Part shown: piece by piece, positions 51,474 through 59,933 of the stretch
Layout of the letters: every line of letters begins with the position of its first letter
Position numbering within the stretch: the stretch's first letter is position 1
Source of the DNA: Achromobacter spanius
GTDB taxonomy: Bacteria > Pseudomonadota > Gammaproteobacteria > Burkholderiales > Burkholderiaceae_B
NCBI RefSeq assembly: GCF_003994415.1
Contig: NZ_CP034689.1
Coordinates: 4,526,001-4,590,000 of the forward strand
DNA: 64,000 bases
Direction of reading: 5' to 3'
The notes under the pieces: generated by a model
Databases searched by the model: none
Told to the model about the DNA's origin: nothing
Seen by the model: only the letters and a program-made list of their open reading frames with translations
Position numbers and translations under genes: made by a program

Positions 51474-52565
51474 CTAGCGTACTTCCTGCGGTGACAAGCC
51501 CGTTATTGCGGTCAATTCTCGAAGGAACACTGCGGTGTCCAAAAAGTAATTCGGATACGCTCTCTCGAGTGAAGCGATTGAGTCCACAGATACCAGTACC
51601 GCTTCCGCCCCAGCCGACCCCGCGACCCGTCTTTCTTCGCGCAGGTATTCCGCAGTCGCTTGATCCAACCGCGCTCGAGGATAGCCGGTCACCGTCATCT
51701 TGCCTGATTGTGGCTCTAGCACGAGAAGATAGAAGTAGTTCGACCGACGTTCATCGCCCTCTCGAGCAACCTTAATGGCCTGCTGGTAGGCCCTTAGAAC
51801 GTAGTGAACATTTAGTGACTGGGCCAGTTCACGAACGTCAGCTACCAGCTGCACCTCTGAGATGGGGGTGTCCGGCACCAAGCTCGTGCAACGCTCTTTG
51901 TGAGCGAAGACGCTTCCCATGAGCGCAAAGAAGCGCAACCATCGCTCTTCACCTTGGCTCGACTTCAATGCCTGCTGTAAGAATGTTCCGACAGTCTCGA
52001 CTGCCGTCGCCCAGGCGTGTTGCAAACGCGTGCGGAATTGCAATTCAATGCACAATCCGTTGTAAACGGCAGGAGCTTGTTTGTCGCTGTTATAGCGATA
52101 AACCATATGGACACCGCGATACCCCGACGCCTTTGGACTATCGATATAGTCATCCATTGCATCAAGGCTGTGCTTCAAGTCGCTGTCCAAATAAGTTCGA
52201 ACTAATTTTCGCACTTGCCCCACATTGCCAACAATCACACGCGCGCCACCGATATCTTGCATTTGCGACATGCGCATCCGTTGAAACCTCGTCAACTTGG
52301 CTTCGATGGAAGACATTCGTTTGATTCGTTGCGCGACCAAACGGCCCGGATCAACGGCGAGTGCCTTCCTTCGCAATGTGACCTTAAACGTGTTTAACGG
52401 ATAGTTGTGGGATGCGCGCCAATTATTAACCACAGCAGCGGCATCCGAAATCGCTTCTGGCGTCGCAGAAGGGTCAACCATAACCCTGCCTGCACGATCA
52501 ATCTGGCCCTTTGAATACTCAGGTTTGATCCAGTCCATGTTCGCGTAGTGAAATTTGGAATGCAT
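51474..52565 (-). CDS. RelA/SpoT synthetase-domain protein (phage small alarmone synthetase or toxin)
   Basis: 363 residues from ATG 52565; the frame is open to 52700 but through a terminator hairpin, and ATG 52538 is also possible. Synthetase motifs are intact: RIKRMSSIEAKLTR (ATP-binding basic motif), MQDIGGARVIV (Asp), DSPKASGYRGVHMVYRY (G-loop) and CIELQFRTRLQHAWATAVE (Glu, Gln, Arg, His). No HD hydrolase, TGS or ACT domain is present. Such phage and prophage enzymes make ppGpp, ppApp or pyrophosphorylate tRNA, some as toxins defending the lysogen. Which one applies here is unknown. No obvious antitoxin gene is adjacent. Confidence 0.82.
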   Translation of the reverse strand: MHSKFHYANMDWIKPEYSKGQIDRAGRVMVDPSATPEAISDAAAVVNNWRASHNYPLNTFKVTLRRKALAVDPGRLVAQRIKRMSSIEAKLTRFQRMRMSQMQDIGGARVIVGNVGQVRKLVRTYLDSDLKHSLDAMDDYIDSPKASGYRGVHMVYRYNSDKQAPAVYNGLCIELQFRTRLQHAWATAVETVGTFLQQALKSSQGEERWLRFFALMGSVFAHKERCTSLVPDTPISEVQLVADVRELAQSLNVHYVLRAYQQAIKVAREGDERRSNYFYLLVLEPQSGKMTVTGYPRARLDQATAEYLREERRVAGSAGAEAVLVSVDSIASLERAYPNYFLDTAVFLRELTAITGLSPQEVR

Positions 52566-52605
52566 AGAATCGTATCCCAAATTCGCTGACCAACCCGCCA
52601 AACTG

Positions 52606-52633
52606 AAAAAGCCCGCTGCTTTCGCTGGCGGGC
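52606..52633 (-). terminator. Intrinsic terminator downstream of the 52704-53297 gene
   Basis: Minus-strand GCCCGC/GCGGGC stem (52633-52611) followed by T5 (52610-52606). It separates the replication-side transcript from the RelA/SpoT-like gene. Confidence 0.7.
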
Positions 52634-52703
52634 TTCTGGAGGCGGACTTCTGAGGAAATCCGATACCTTGGATTTTGACGGTGGATTCCTCCAGTGTCAA
52701 GAG

Positions 52704-53297
52704 TTAGGGGATAAAGCCCCCGTCGCGCAACAACTGCTCGGCCGATGCGTGCGCGGCCTGCTCGATGCCGTATACGGGGTTCTCGCCGGCCCTCTTCTTC
52801 CGTGTCCCACGAATCCAATCCGCCGCCTTAACGCTTGCGCGCTCTGCGCTCGACCGGCTGCATTCGTGACGGCGGGCCAGGTCCCCCAGCCGCGGCGACC
52901 ACGTCTCATCAAAATGGCGGCGCACCAGGTCCACCCGCATTTCGGCGCTCACGCTGCTCATCGAGAGGTACTCCGCCAGAGCGTTCGCCACCGCACGCAG
53001 CGCCCCCAGCCATTCCAAGTGATCGCCAACGCTTCCGCAGCACTTGCACTGCGTCTTGCGTTGACCATACTTGGCATACAGCACCGCAAAGTGCAGGCGG
53101 TCCAGCCCGTGTTCCAAGAACTTTCGGGCGTCGCCGGTTTCGGCCGCTCCATCCATGCCCGAAAACGCCCCCGGTTCGCCCAGTCGGTCATCAGCAGCAC
53201 GCGCCATGGCCGGCCGGTTAGCGGTGTGACGTTCCTCACTGAAAGCGTAGGCTAGCGCAACGGCCACGCGCGGGAACGGCGTATTGCGTTCGCTCAT
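52704..53297 (-). CDS. Uncharacterised phage protein with C-terminal helix-turn-helix, possible late regulator
   Basis: 197 residues. A CxxC-like pair (QCKCCGSVGDHLEWLG) lies in the middle, and LGDLARRHECSRSSAERASV near the end looks like a helix-turn-helix. It stands at the end of the replication genes, before the late region, where lambdoid Q proteins occur, so an antitermination or late activation role is conceivable. Overlaps the upstream gene by 4 bases. Confidence 0.6.
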   Translation of the reverse strand: MSERNTPFPRVAVALAYAFSEERHTANRPAMARAADDRLGEPGAFSGMDGAAETGDARKFLEHGLDRLHFAVLYAKYGQRKTQCKCCGSVGDHLEWLGALRAVANALAEYLSMSSVSAEMRVDLVRRHFDETWSPRLGDLARRHECSRSSAERASVKAADWIRGTRKKRAGENPVYGIEQAAHASAEQLLRDGGFIP

Positions 53298-53665
53298 GCG
53301 TCCTCCGGCATCGAGTAGACGGGATACTCTGGCTCCGCTTCACCGCTTCCACCAGCGATGCGCACCCACGTGTTCAGCTGCTCCCGCGCGTCCGCGTCGT
53401 GGCGGGGGTGTCCTGCCCACATGAGCAGCCACTGCCCGCGCTCCGGCGCAGTGAGCGTCATCAGATGTTTAGCCAGGAGCCGATCCAGCGTCGAACGGTC
53501 GGCAAGCGCCACGCCCCCCCGGCAGCGCCAGCAGCGGCACGGCGCGTAGGCCATGCCATGTTCGACGGGGGGCGCGTTGCGCGGCACGGCCTGCGCGGGC
53601 GCGTCTGCGCCAGTTTCCTGATACGGGATTTCCAGCCAAGTTTCGGGTTTGCTTTGATCGAGCAT
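53294..53665 (-). CDS. Uncharacterised phage protein with a CxxC pair
   Basis: 123 residues from ATG 53665, following AAGGAAC. CRCWRCRGG at about 44-52 may bind metal; LLAKHLMTLTAPERGQWLLM follows. No family recognised. Part of the leftward replication transcript. Confidence 0.6.
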   Translation of the reverse strand: MLDQSKPETWLEIPYQETGADAPAQAVPRNAPPVEHGMAYAPCRCWRCRGGVALADRSTLDRLLAKHLMTLTAPERGQWLLMWAGHPRHDADAREQLNTWVRIAGGSGEAEPEYPVYSMPEDA

Positions 53666-53675
53666 GATCAGTTCC

Positions 53676-54074
53676 TTAAACGATTCCAGGGTTGTAGGGA
53701 GGGACGCGCAACAGCCGCGCCACAAGCTCAACCGCAGAGCCGTCTCGGACGGAACTCTCGGTAAAGCGCAACACCTTCCAGCCCGCAAGGGTGGCGGCGT
53801 TGTACTTCTCGCAATCAGCGACGAATCCGGATCCACGGGTGTGACGCCCGTTTGTCCATACGCCGCCTTCAATCTCGACCGCGACCCTCTGGTCGGGCCA
53901 AGCAAAATCAATGCGCCACATGCGCGGGGGCGCAAACCGGTATTCACGCTGTGGCTCCAGCACCTTCAGGGCGCGCAGGTCGCGTGCGAACCGCTCCTCG
54001 AGCGCGCTTGCGGCCTTGGGGGCGCGCTTGGCAGTCATCCTCGCCACGGGGGCGCGCGCTACACGGGTCGCCAT
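53676..54074 (-). CDS. DUF559/VSR-like endonuclease
   Basis: 132 residues. The PD-(D/E)xK core is visible: a Glu in LEERFARDLRAL, then RMWRIDFAWPDQRVAVEIEGG (Asp, then E-x-E), and later WKVLRFTESSV. Similar small nucleases in phages process recombination or replication intermediates. ATG 54074 overlaps the upstream stop (TGATG). Confidence 0.75.
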   Translation of the reverse strand: MATRVARAPVARMTAKRAPKAASALEERFARDLRALKVLEPQREYRFAPPRMWRIDFAWPDQRVAVEIEGGVWTNGRHTRGSGFVADCEKYNAATLAGWKVLRFTESSVRDGSAVELVARLLRVPPYNPGIV

Positions 54075-54268
54075 CACGCCGCCCCCATGCGCGCCAACGC
54101 GCGGTTGTGGCAGTTCACCAGGATCGTGTGCCATTCCGCACGGCGGGCCCAATAAGTCCGGCGGCATTCCTCGACTTCTGCCACGTTGAATTCCTTCATC
54201 TGCACCAATTCCATTAGCCGGTTCTCGATCTTGGCCGGCAGCGCCTCTGTGTTCTTCTGTACCGTCAT
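54074..54268 (-). CDS. Small uncharacterised phage protein
   Basis: 64 residues, helical (PAKIENRLMELVQMKEFNVA, then RRTYWARRAEWHTILVNCHN). It has no recognised motif. Between it and the primase gene (54269-54506) no gene is convincing. Confidence 0.55.
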   Translation of the reverse strand: MTVQKNTEALPAKIENRLMELVQMKEFNVAEVEECRRTYWARRAEWHTILVNCHNRALARMGAA

Positions 54269-54506
54269 CTACTTGCCTATGTCCTGTGCTATTGCCTATC
54301 CGGCTTGGTGGACAGACCTCGCCCATCCAGGGGAGGCCTTCACATGCTGTCCGTCTCGGAGCCACATGACCCGTCAGCCTTTTCGATCAAGGGTGCTAAC
54401 TTCGCCGCCCTCGCCCCTGTCTCAGATCTATCCCACAGTAGGAGCCTCTCCCCCGCGCCGCTGTCGTTAAGCTATGTCCGACCAGCGCGAGTGCCATGCC
54501 GCCGCA

Positions 54507-55370
54507 TTACCCGCCCATAGCGGTCCTCCTCGCGGCCATCAGCTTCATGGCGACGGCCAGCACCCCCGCACGCATGTGCAGGTCGTTGGCGTCCTCGCCG
54601 ATCACGTCGCTCATGCAGTACGCAAGGCCCGCTTCCTTCGCTGCCCGCTCCCCCGCCCCACTCTTGTCGTTGTCGGCGAAGGCGTACTTCTTTCCCTGCA
54701 ACTGGGCGGCGGCGTAGCGCATGTTGCTGTCGCTGAAGCACACAAGCACGGCAGCATTCAGGCGCAGTTGCTTGATCGCAGCATCAATCGACAGACCAGT
54801 GGCATAGCCTTCGCAGAGCACCGTTTCAAGGGCTCTGTCCGACCCGATGCGAAGCACCGCGCCGGTGGCCCGCATACCGGTGGCCATGCGCTTGACCCAC
54901 GCTCGTTCGGTCGCATCCCATCGCACCGTCTGCACGCCCAGGATGCGGTTGTCCGAAACGTCTCGCATGGGGATCACCAGGGCGTCGTCAGGCGCAACGA
55001 GCCCTTTCGCGTCCGGGAAACCCTTGCGATGCAAATACCCGTGGGCCAGCGGAATGCAGCTACGGAGCAGCGTCTCGGCCTGGCGCGCGGCCTGGATCTG
55101 GCGGGCGACGCGGCGTTGCCTGTCCGCATCTCGCTTGCGTGCCCACTCCCGCTTTTCCTCGTCCGTCCAGGGCTTGAACTCGCCGCCGTACCAGTGGACT
55201 TCGCCGTCACCATCCCATGCCATGACCCAGCCGCGCTGGCCGTCCCAGAAGTAAGCGCCGTTCTTGCTGCGCTCGTGCGCCGTGGTGGCGCAGCGGCGGA
55301 TGCGGTCGCTCGGGTACAGATCGCCAACCAGGACACCACAAGCCCGCGCGAACTCGCTAAACGTTTGCAT
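54507..55370 (-). CDS. Toprim-domain primase-like protein
   Basis: 287 residues. C-terminal Toprim: Glu in VLCEGYATGLSIDAA and the acidic cluster in KKYAFADNDKSGAGERAA. The N-terminal half has a Trp-rich beta region and a charged linker (RKRDADRQRRVARQIQAA), as in the phage/plasmid primase group (P4 alpha or RepB-like relatives without helicase). With the helicase encoded upstream it forms the replication module. Confidence 0.82.
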   Translation of the reverse strand: MQTFSEFARACGVLVGDLYPSDRIRRCATTAHERSKNGAYFWDGQRGWVMAWDGDGEVHWYGGEFKPWTDEEKREWARKRDADRQRRVARQIQAARQAETLLRSCIPLAHGYLHRKGFPDAKGLVAPDDALVIPMRDVSDNRILGVQTVRWDATERAWVKRMATGMRATGAVLRIGSDRALETVLCEGYATGLSIDAAIKQLRLNAAVLVCFSDSNMRYAAAQLQGKKYAFADNDKSGAGERAAKEAGLAYCMSDVIGEDANDLHMRAGVLAVAMKLMAARRTAMGG

Positions 55371-56906
55371 TCGCGCCCCCCTTCTCCTTGCCCTTCAGAT
55401 ACGCAAGACGCAGCGAAGTGATCTTGCCGAGCGTATTGCGCGTCGGCGGTGTGTTCGGCATGTCGTGAAACTTCCAGTCCCACGAAGGCCAGTTGCCGGT
55501 AATGTCATGGAACAGCGCCCGCGCACGCTTCTCCTGCTTGTCCTCGGCGGACTTTTCGCGGGCGTAGGTGCAAAGCTGCTCAAACAGATGCCTGCGGTCG
55601 TCGGCGAGCTTCTTCTTGCCCAGCATGACGGGAAGCATTTCCCCGGCCTCGACCTCTACCAGCGCTTGCTTCTGCACCTCGAAGCCGCAGGCCATGCAGC
55701 GGCGCGCAAACGGCGTGTGACCGCAGGAAGGGCAGCCTTCGCGCTCGCTTTCCTTCGTCTCGCGGCGGATCTCCTTGTCCAGCTTCTCGCCCGCGTCCAG
55801 GGCGGTCAAGCCGTTGTAGAAGATGTTCTCGAAGTCTTTCAGGAAGCGGATGAAATTGCCGCTGTGATCCAGCAGGATGCAATCCGTCTTGCCCGTCTCC
55901 GGAGACGAGCGCAGACCGCGCCCCCACATCTGAATCGCAGTAGAAAGCGACTTTCGCAGGGGCGGCAGTCGATCACGCAGCCAACGTCCTTCACGTCAAA
56001 GCCTTTGGCCAGCGCCTCAACGCTGATCAAGATGCGGATGACCGAATCGGGCTTCTCGTACTCCGCCAGGAGCATGTCACGCTCGGTTTGCGTCGTGTTC
56101 TGGCTGTAGACGGCGGCCATGACGCCGGCCTCATTGAACTGGCGACAAAGCTCCTCGCAATGAGCGATGGTCGAGCCGAAGCAGATGGTCTTGCGCCCTT
56201 CGCCGTGCCGGATCCACTCCGACACCACGTCGCCGACAATGCCCATGCCGCGCTCAGCGGCTGCGGCCTCGGTCCATTCGCCGCCGGCCGTAGCCGCCCC
56301 GTCCATGTTGACGCGCTTCGCGCTCAAAACGTGCATCGGGACAAGAATCCCCTGCTGCGTCAGATCATTCATGGTGGCGGCGTTGATCAAGTTCGTGAAC
56401 AACTTGCCCAGCCCTGGCGAGAACGGAGTGGCCGATAGACCAACGACAGACGCCGAGCATGTCCGAATGTGGTCCGTCCAGACGCTCAGTTGCGTATGCG
56501 CCTCGTCGATGATGATCACGTCCGACGCCGGCCAGCCACGGCTAGCCAGCGTCTGAGCGCTGGCGATCTGGAAAGGAAGACTGGGATTCACGCGCCAGTG
56601 GCTGGCCTGGATCACGCCGTGATTGTTCAGGCCGTAGCTATCCGCCGCCTTGCTCGTCTGGTTGATCAGCGCCACACGGTCGCAGACGAACGTCGCACGT
56701 TTGCCGCGCTGCAAGGCCTCATTCGCGATGCGCAGGCCGAGGTAAGTTTTTCCCGCCCCCGTAGGCGCCATGATGAGCTGATTCTTGTGGCCGGCGCGCC
56801 GGCCCGCGCGCAGGTCTTCGTGCGCGGTCTGTTGGAAAGGCCGGGGCGGCGGAAAGGTGGTGGCCGCCATATCGGCCACGTCTTCGGGAAAGAGAGCGTT
56901 ATTCAT
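55357..56906 (-). pseudogene. DEAD/DEAH-box helicase gene broken by a single-base frameshift
   Basis: Two frames together make one helicase of about 515 residues. The first has motif I LIMAPTGAGKTYLGL, motif II VIIIDEAHTQ, motif III VGLSATPFSPGLG and runs to GCVIDCRP. There the frame is lost in a run of four G on the plus strand (55959-55962). One extra base would give RPLRKSLSTAIQMWGRGLRS, restoring motif VI (QMWGRGLR). The second part contains a zinc ribbon (CPSCGHTPFARRCMACGF) and ends at 55357. It may be a true mutation, a sequencing error, or less likely programmed slippage. Confidence 0.85.
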
Positions 56907-57823
56907 GCGGTCCCGGTCCTTTTCTCCAGCGCGTCAAGCTTGCGCTTGTATGTCCTCGCAGCTTTGACGGCAGCGTCCTTTTCGTTGATCAAGCCGTTCA
57001 CGCGCGTCAGCAGTACGCGGTTCTCTTCCGTAAGCCGGGCGATCTCGGCCATGGCAGCCGCAAGCTGACCGTCTGCCTCAAAGACGCGCGCCATCATCTG
57101 GTTGTCATCCAGAAGACGCTGGTAGTCTTCCAACGCGTCCGCCGCGAGGTCTTCATGGCTTGCGCCGTCATTAGCGCAACCCGCTTCTGCCGGGGGCGCA
57201 GAGTTCGCCCCCGGCTGGCTCTGCACCGCTGACGCTTCATTCGAAGGCGTCACAGCGCGCGCAGCTTTCTTGATAGCGTGCGGGCCCGCTGCGGCAAGCG
57301 CGGCTTGCTCTTCTTTCGGCAGATCCGAAATAGCGTGGGCGTCCTTAAGCGACACCGCGCCCGACTTCACCGCCTCTTTGATTTCCGGCGCGGCCTCGCG
57401 TTTCACCTTCCCAGCTTGTTTCATGGTGCGAACGCTGGCGCCGGCCGCTTCTGCCATCTTCGCCACGGTCGGCGGAAATGGTGCACCGGGTGCACCTTTA
57501 TCAACTGCGGGCCGACCGGCCGCGCGCCAGTCCCACAACTCGGCCTCAATAAGCGCCCAGGCACCGACCGACAGGTGGCGGCGCTCCTTGTTCTGTGCCC
57601 TGACGAAATCGACAGGATCTACGTCGCTCAACTGCGATTCGGGGCAAGACATGCCCAGCTCGACGCAGGCGCTGTAGCGGTGCCAGCCGTCGATCACCAT
57701 TCCTTCGTACAGGATGATCGGGTTTTGGACGCCGATGTTTTCGATGCTGTCTTTGAGGGACAGGAATTCAGTGGCGCTCATGGCCGGGAACGCGGCCGAA
57801 AGAGGATGCTGGACGTATGCCAT
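56903..57823 (-). CDS. ParB/Srx-domain protein
   Basis: 306 residues from ATG 57823. N-terminal ParB-like nuclease domain: LSLKDSIENIGVQNPIILYE then GMVIDGWHRYSACVELG, with the GWHR motif. A helix-turn-helix-like region (VAKMAEAAGASVRTMKQAGK) follows, and the C terminus is a coiled coil (EIARLTEENRVLLTRVNGLI). It overlaps the helicase by 4 bases. Probably a replication or DNA-processing factor. Confidence 0.85.
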   Translation of the reverse strand: MAYVQHPLSAAFPAMSATEFLSLKDSIENIGVQNPIILYEGMVIDGWHRYSACVELGMSCPESQLSDVDPVDFVRAQNKERRHLSVGAWALIEAELWDWRAAGRPAVDKGAPGAPFPPTVAKMAEAAGASVRTMKQAGKVKREAAPEIKEAVKSGAVSLKDAHAISDLPKEEQAALAAAGPHAIKKAARAVTPSNEASAVQSQPGANSAPPAEAGCANDGASHEDLAADALEDYQRLLDDNQMMARVFEADGQLAAAMAEIARLTEENRVLLTRVNGLINEKDAAVKAARTYKRKLDALEKRTGTA

Positions 57824-57825
57824 GA

Positions 57826-58041
57826 TCAGGCGTCCCCCGTGCCAATCCACACCGCACCGGGTGCGGGCGGCGTGGTGGTGTCGCCAGGAATGTGGCCGCC
57901 CTCGCCGTGCGCTAGCTCATAGAGGAAGAATTTGGGAGCGAATGCCGCGCCGAACTCCTCCAAGCTCCAACGCCGGGGCCGCCAAGTGCTGCCCTCGCCC
58001 GCTTGACCGAAATCGGACTGCGCGGGTGTGTCGTCACGCAT
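57826..58041 (-). CDS. Small uncharacterised phage protein
   Basis: 71 residues (MRDDTPAQSDFGQAGEGSTW, then WSLEEFGAAFAPKFFLYELA). Its start overlaps the cro-like stop and its stop precedes the ParB-like start by 2 bases. No motif recognised. Confidence 0.55.
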   Translation of the reverse strand: MRDDTPAQSDFGQAGEGSTWRPRRWSLEEFGAAFAPKFFLYELAHGEGGHIPGDTTTPPAPGAVWIGTGDA

Positions 58042-58240
58042 GGCGCGCACCCGCCTTTTCCTGCTGAACTTGCAGCAGCAGCGCCTGTAGTCGCTGGACA
58101 ACCTCAAAGGATGTGCGCTTGCCTCGTTTGCCTGTGAGGATGTGCGACACCGTGGACTGCGACACACCGGCGCGCCGCCCCACCTCGGACTGGCTCAATC
58201 CAAGGGCGATAAGTTGTTCGGCAATATTTTTTGCGTTCAT
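58034..58240 (-). CDS. Cro-like XRE-family repressor
   Basis: 68 residues with a full helix-turn-helix (GLSQSEVGRRAGVSQSTVSHILTG). It is divergent from the CI-like gene and heads the leftward transcript with replication genes, the position of cro. Confidence 0.87.
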   Translation of the reverse strand: MNAKNIAEQLIALGLSQSEVGRRAGVSQSTVSHILTGKRGKRTSFEVVQRLQALLLQVQQEKAGARHA

Positions 58241-58270
58241 GCGAGAGATATTATTGCGAATGTACTAATT

Positions 58271-58320
58271 AAACAAGTACCATCGCACTTGTTTCCACAA
58301 ATACAATTGCAATATGCAAA
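58271..58320. promoter_or_regulatory. cI/cro operator region
   Basis: AAACAAGT (58271-58278) and ACTTGTTT (58287-58294) form a perfect 8-bp inverted repeat. Downstream the segment TACAATTGCAATATGCAAA overlaps the cI start, and a close relative (TACATTTGCAATACTGCGAA) recurs at 59452-59471 after cI. These fit multiple repressor operators flanking cI. Confidence 0.6.
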
Positions 58321-59375
58321 CCTTCTCAGACCGCGTACGCGCCCGCCGGGTTGAGCTCGGCCTGTCCCAGGTTGAGCTGGCCAAGAAAGCCGGCCTGTCC
58401 CAATCAACCGTGGCTCAAATCGAGCGAGGGCGGAATTCGCGCTCCGCGCACATCCTTAACCTAGCGGAAGCTTTGAAGGTGCACCCCCGCTGGTTGGAGG
58501 GTGGCGAGGGACCGAAGGACGGTGCCGATGATGGCGTTGCCGATTTGGCAGTCCAACGCCATGAGCCGTGGCCCTTTCCCGAGATTCCAGAAGACGAAGT
58601 TCGCGCGCTGGCACCGGCGCAACTCAACGCGTTGCAGGGCGCCATCGCGCTAGCAATTGCGCAACTGAAACTCGGCATTAACGTATCTCCGAAACCAGCA
58701 CCTTCCAAATTGCCGCCCCCGGCCAGAGGCTCACTGGTGGATATGGACAACGCCGATGACCCATTTCCTATGCGTATCGGAGGATCGGCCGCGGCGCCAT
58801 GGGAAGGCGGTAAGACCACGTTCCAGTTCGAGCGCGAAGCTCGCGCCGGAACGGGTTTGCTTAGCGGCCTCGTTGCAAACGTTGGCCCGGGCGAGCCTCA
58901 TGCCGCGAACGACAAGTTCGAGAAAGTGCCTGAGTTAGGGGACGTGCGCCTGGCAGCGGGAGACGGCATTGAGAACCACGCAGAAGATCAGACCGGCGTC
59001 GTACATTTCCGCCGTTCGTTCCTACGATCAGTGGGGGCGGACAACGGACGCGGGCGCGTCGTGTACGCCAGAGGCGACAGCATGGATCCCGATATCAAGG
59101 ACGGCTGGGCCCTCTTGGTTGTCCCGAGCGATAACCTGACACCACGTGACCTCGTGCCGGGCGCGATCTACGCCATCAACTACGACGGCAAGATGCTGGT
59201 GAAGATGGTCGCCCGGGATGAGCTCACGGGACGCTGGGTCGCACGGTCCAAGAATAGCCGGTATCAGGACGTGCCCCTCCAGGGCGAAGGCTCCGTCCGG
59301 ATCCTTGGCCGAGTGGTATGGGCCGGCGGCTTGTTGCCGGTTGCTGATAGCGGGCGATGGGTGCATGTGAAGTAA
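58314..59375 (+). CDS. CI-like repressor with S24 autoprotease domain
   Basis: 353 residues. The N-terminal XRE helix-turn-helix is VELAKKAGLSQSTVAQIERG. A linker of about 130 residues follows. The C-terminal S24 domain has catalytic Ser in VVYARGDSMDPDIKDGW and Lys in YDGKMLVKMVARDE; an Ala-Gly in AREARAGTGLL-like sequence near residue 181 may be the cleavage site. RecA-stimulated self-cleavage would induce the phage. A terminator follows. Confidence 0.92.
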   Translation: MQTFSDRVRARRVELGLSQVELAKKAGLSQSTVAQIERGRNSRSAHILNLAEALKVHPRWLEGGEGPKDGADDGVADLAVQRHEPWPFPEIPEDEVRALAPAQLNALQGAIALAIAQLKLGINVSPKPAPSKLPPPARGSLVDMDNADDPFPMRIGGSAAAPWEGGKTTFQFEREARAGTGLLSGLVANVGPGEPHAANDKFEKVPELGDVRLAAGDGIENHAEDQTGVVHFRRSFLRSVGADNGRGRVVYARGDSMDPDIKDGWALLVVPSDNLTPRDLVPGAIYAINYDGKMLVKMVARDELTGRWVARSKNSRYQDVPLQGEGSVRILGRVVWAGGLLPVADSGRWVHVK

Positions 59376-59397
59376 CTCGTTCCCCGCGAACAAAAGA

Positions 59398-59423
59398 GGC
59401 CACCTTTGGGTGGCCTTTTTTTT
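59398..59423 (+). terminator. Terminator after the cI gene
   Basis: GGCCACC pairs with GGTGGCC around TTTG (59398-59415), then eight T residues (59416-59423). A standard intrinsic terminator. Confidence 0.92.
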
Positions 59424-59472
59424 GAGTACAAAAACACTTGCATTCAATAAGTACATTTGCAATACTGCGAAC

Positions 59473-59560
59473 GTGCTAGTGCATTTGCAGCACAAAAACA
59501 AAGACCCCGTCCGATTCGCAGTCGGCGGGGCCTTAGAAGCACAGCGATTCGCAGTCGCTG
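59473..59560 (+). ncRNA. Leader of the rightward early operon with three stem-loops
   Basis: Three hairpins follow one another: GTGCT/AGCAC (59473-59493), CCCCGTCCGA with its partner TCGGCGGGG (59505-59530) and CAGCGA/TCGCTG (59542-59560). The last two share the identical core CGATTCGCAGTCG. The leader ends just before the AGGAGG site of the gene at 59592. It may be a put-like antiterminator or a translational control element. Confidence 0.45.
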
Positions 59561-59591
59561 CACTCAACCTGGACAGCCGTAGGAGGCCAAT

Positions 59592-59933
59592 ATGTCCAAG
59601 CAAAGTATCCGCCCGCAAGGCGCGGAGGGGATTTCTCATGCTCGCACGTTACAAAACCCAAATACGCTTGTCAAGCACAATCGCTTGATTAGGGGCGCGC
59701 CCACCATTGACCTCGGGCTAGCTTCAATCTATTTGGACTGCATGCTCGAGCAGAAGGAGCGCACGCGTGCCCTTCTGAGTGTTATTCAGGATCTGGTTCA
59801 GCGTATGGACAATCCCGATCTGTCCACCCTCGTCAGCTTGGCTGCTGACTTGAATGAAGACCACGAGCGTTGGTACGAACTGCGGGAGTGCCTCGGCCTC
59901 GCAGAAGCGAAGGAAAGTGGAGGTGTGGCATGA
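59592..59933 (+). CDS. Uncharacterised early phage protein
   Basis: 113 residues; strong AGGAGG site before ATG 59592. MSKQSIRPQGAEGISHA opens, and the C-terminal half is helical (LEQKERTRALLSVIQDLVQR, DLNEDHERWYELRECLGLAE). First gene of the rightward early operon; function unknown. Confidence 0.65.
   Translation: MSKQSIRPQGAEGISHARTLQNPNTLVKHNRLIRGAPTIDLGLASIYLDCMLEQKERTRALLSVIQDLVQRMDNPDLSTLVSLAADLNEDHERWYELRECLGLAEAKESGGVA

Noticed and set aside
54290..54490. Short minus-strand frames between the primase gene and the 64-residue gene
   Set aside because: No ribosome site, no motif, and length under 25 codons in the only plausible frame.
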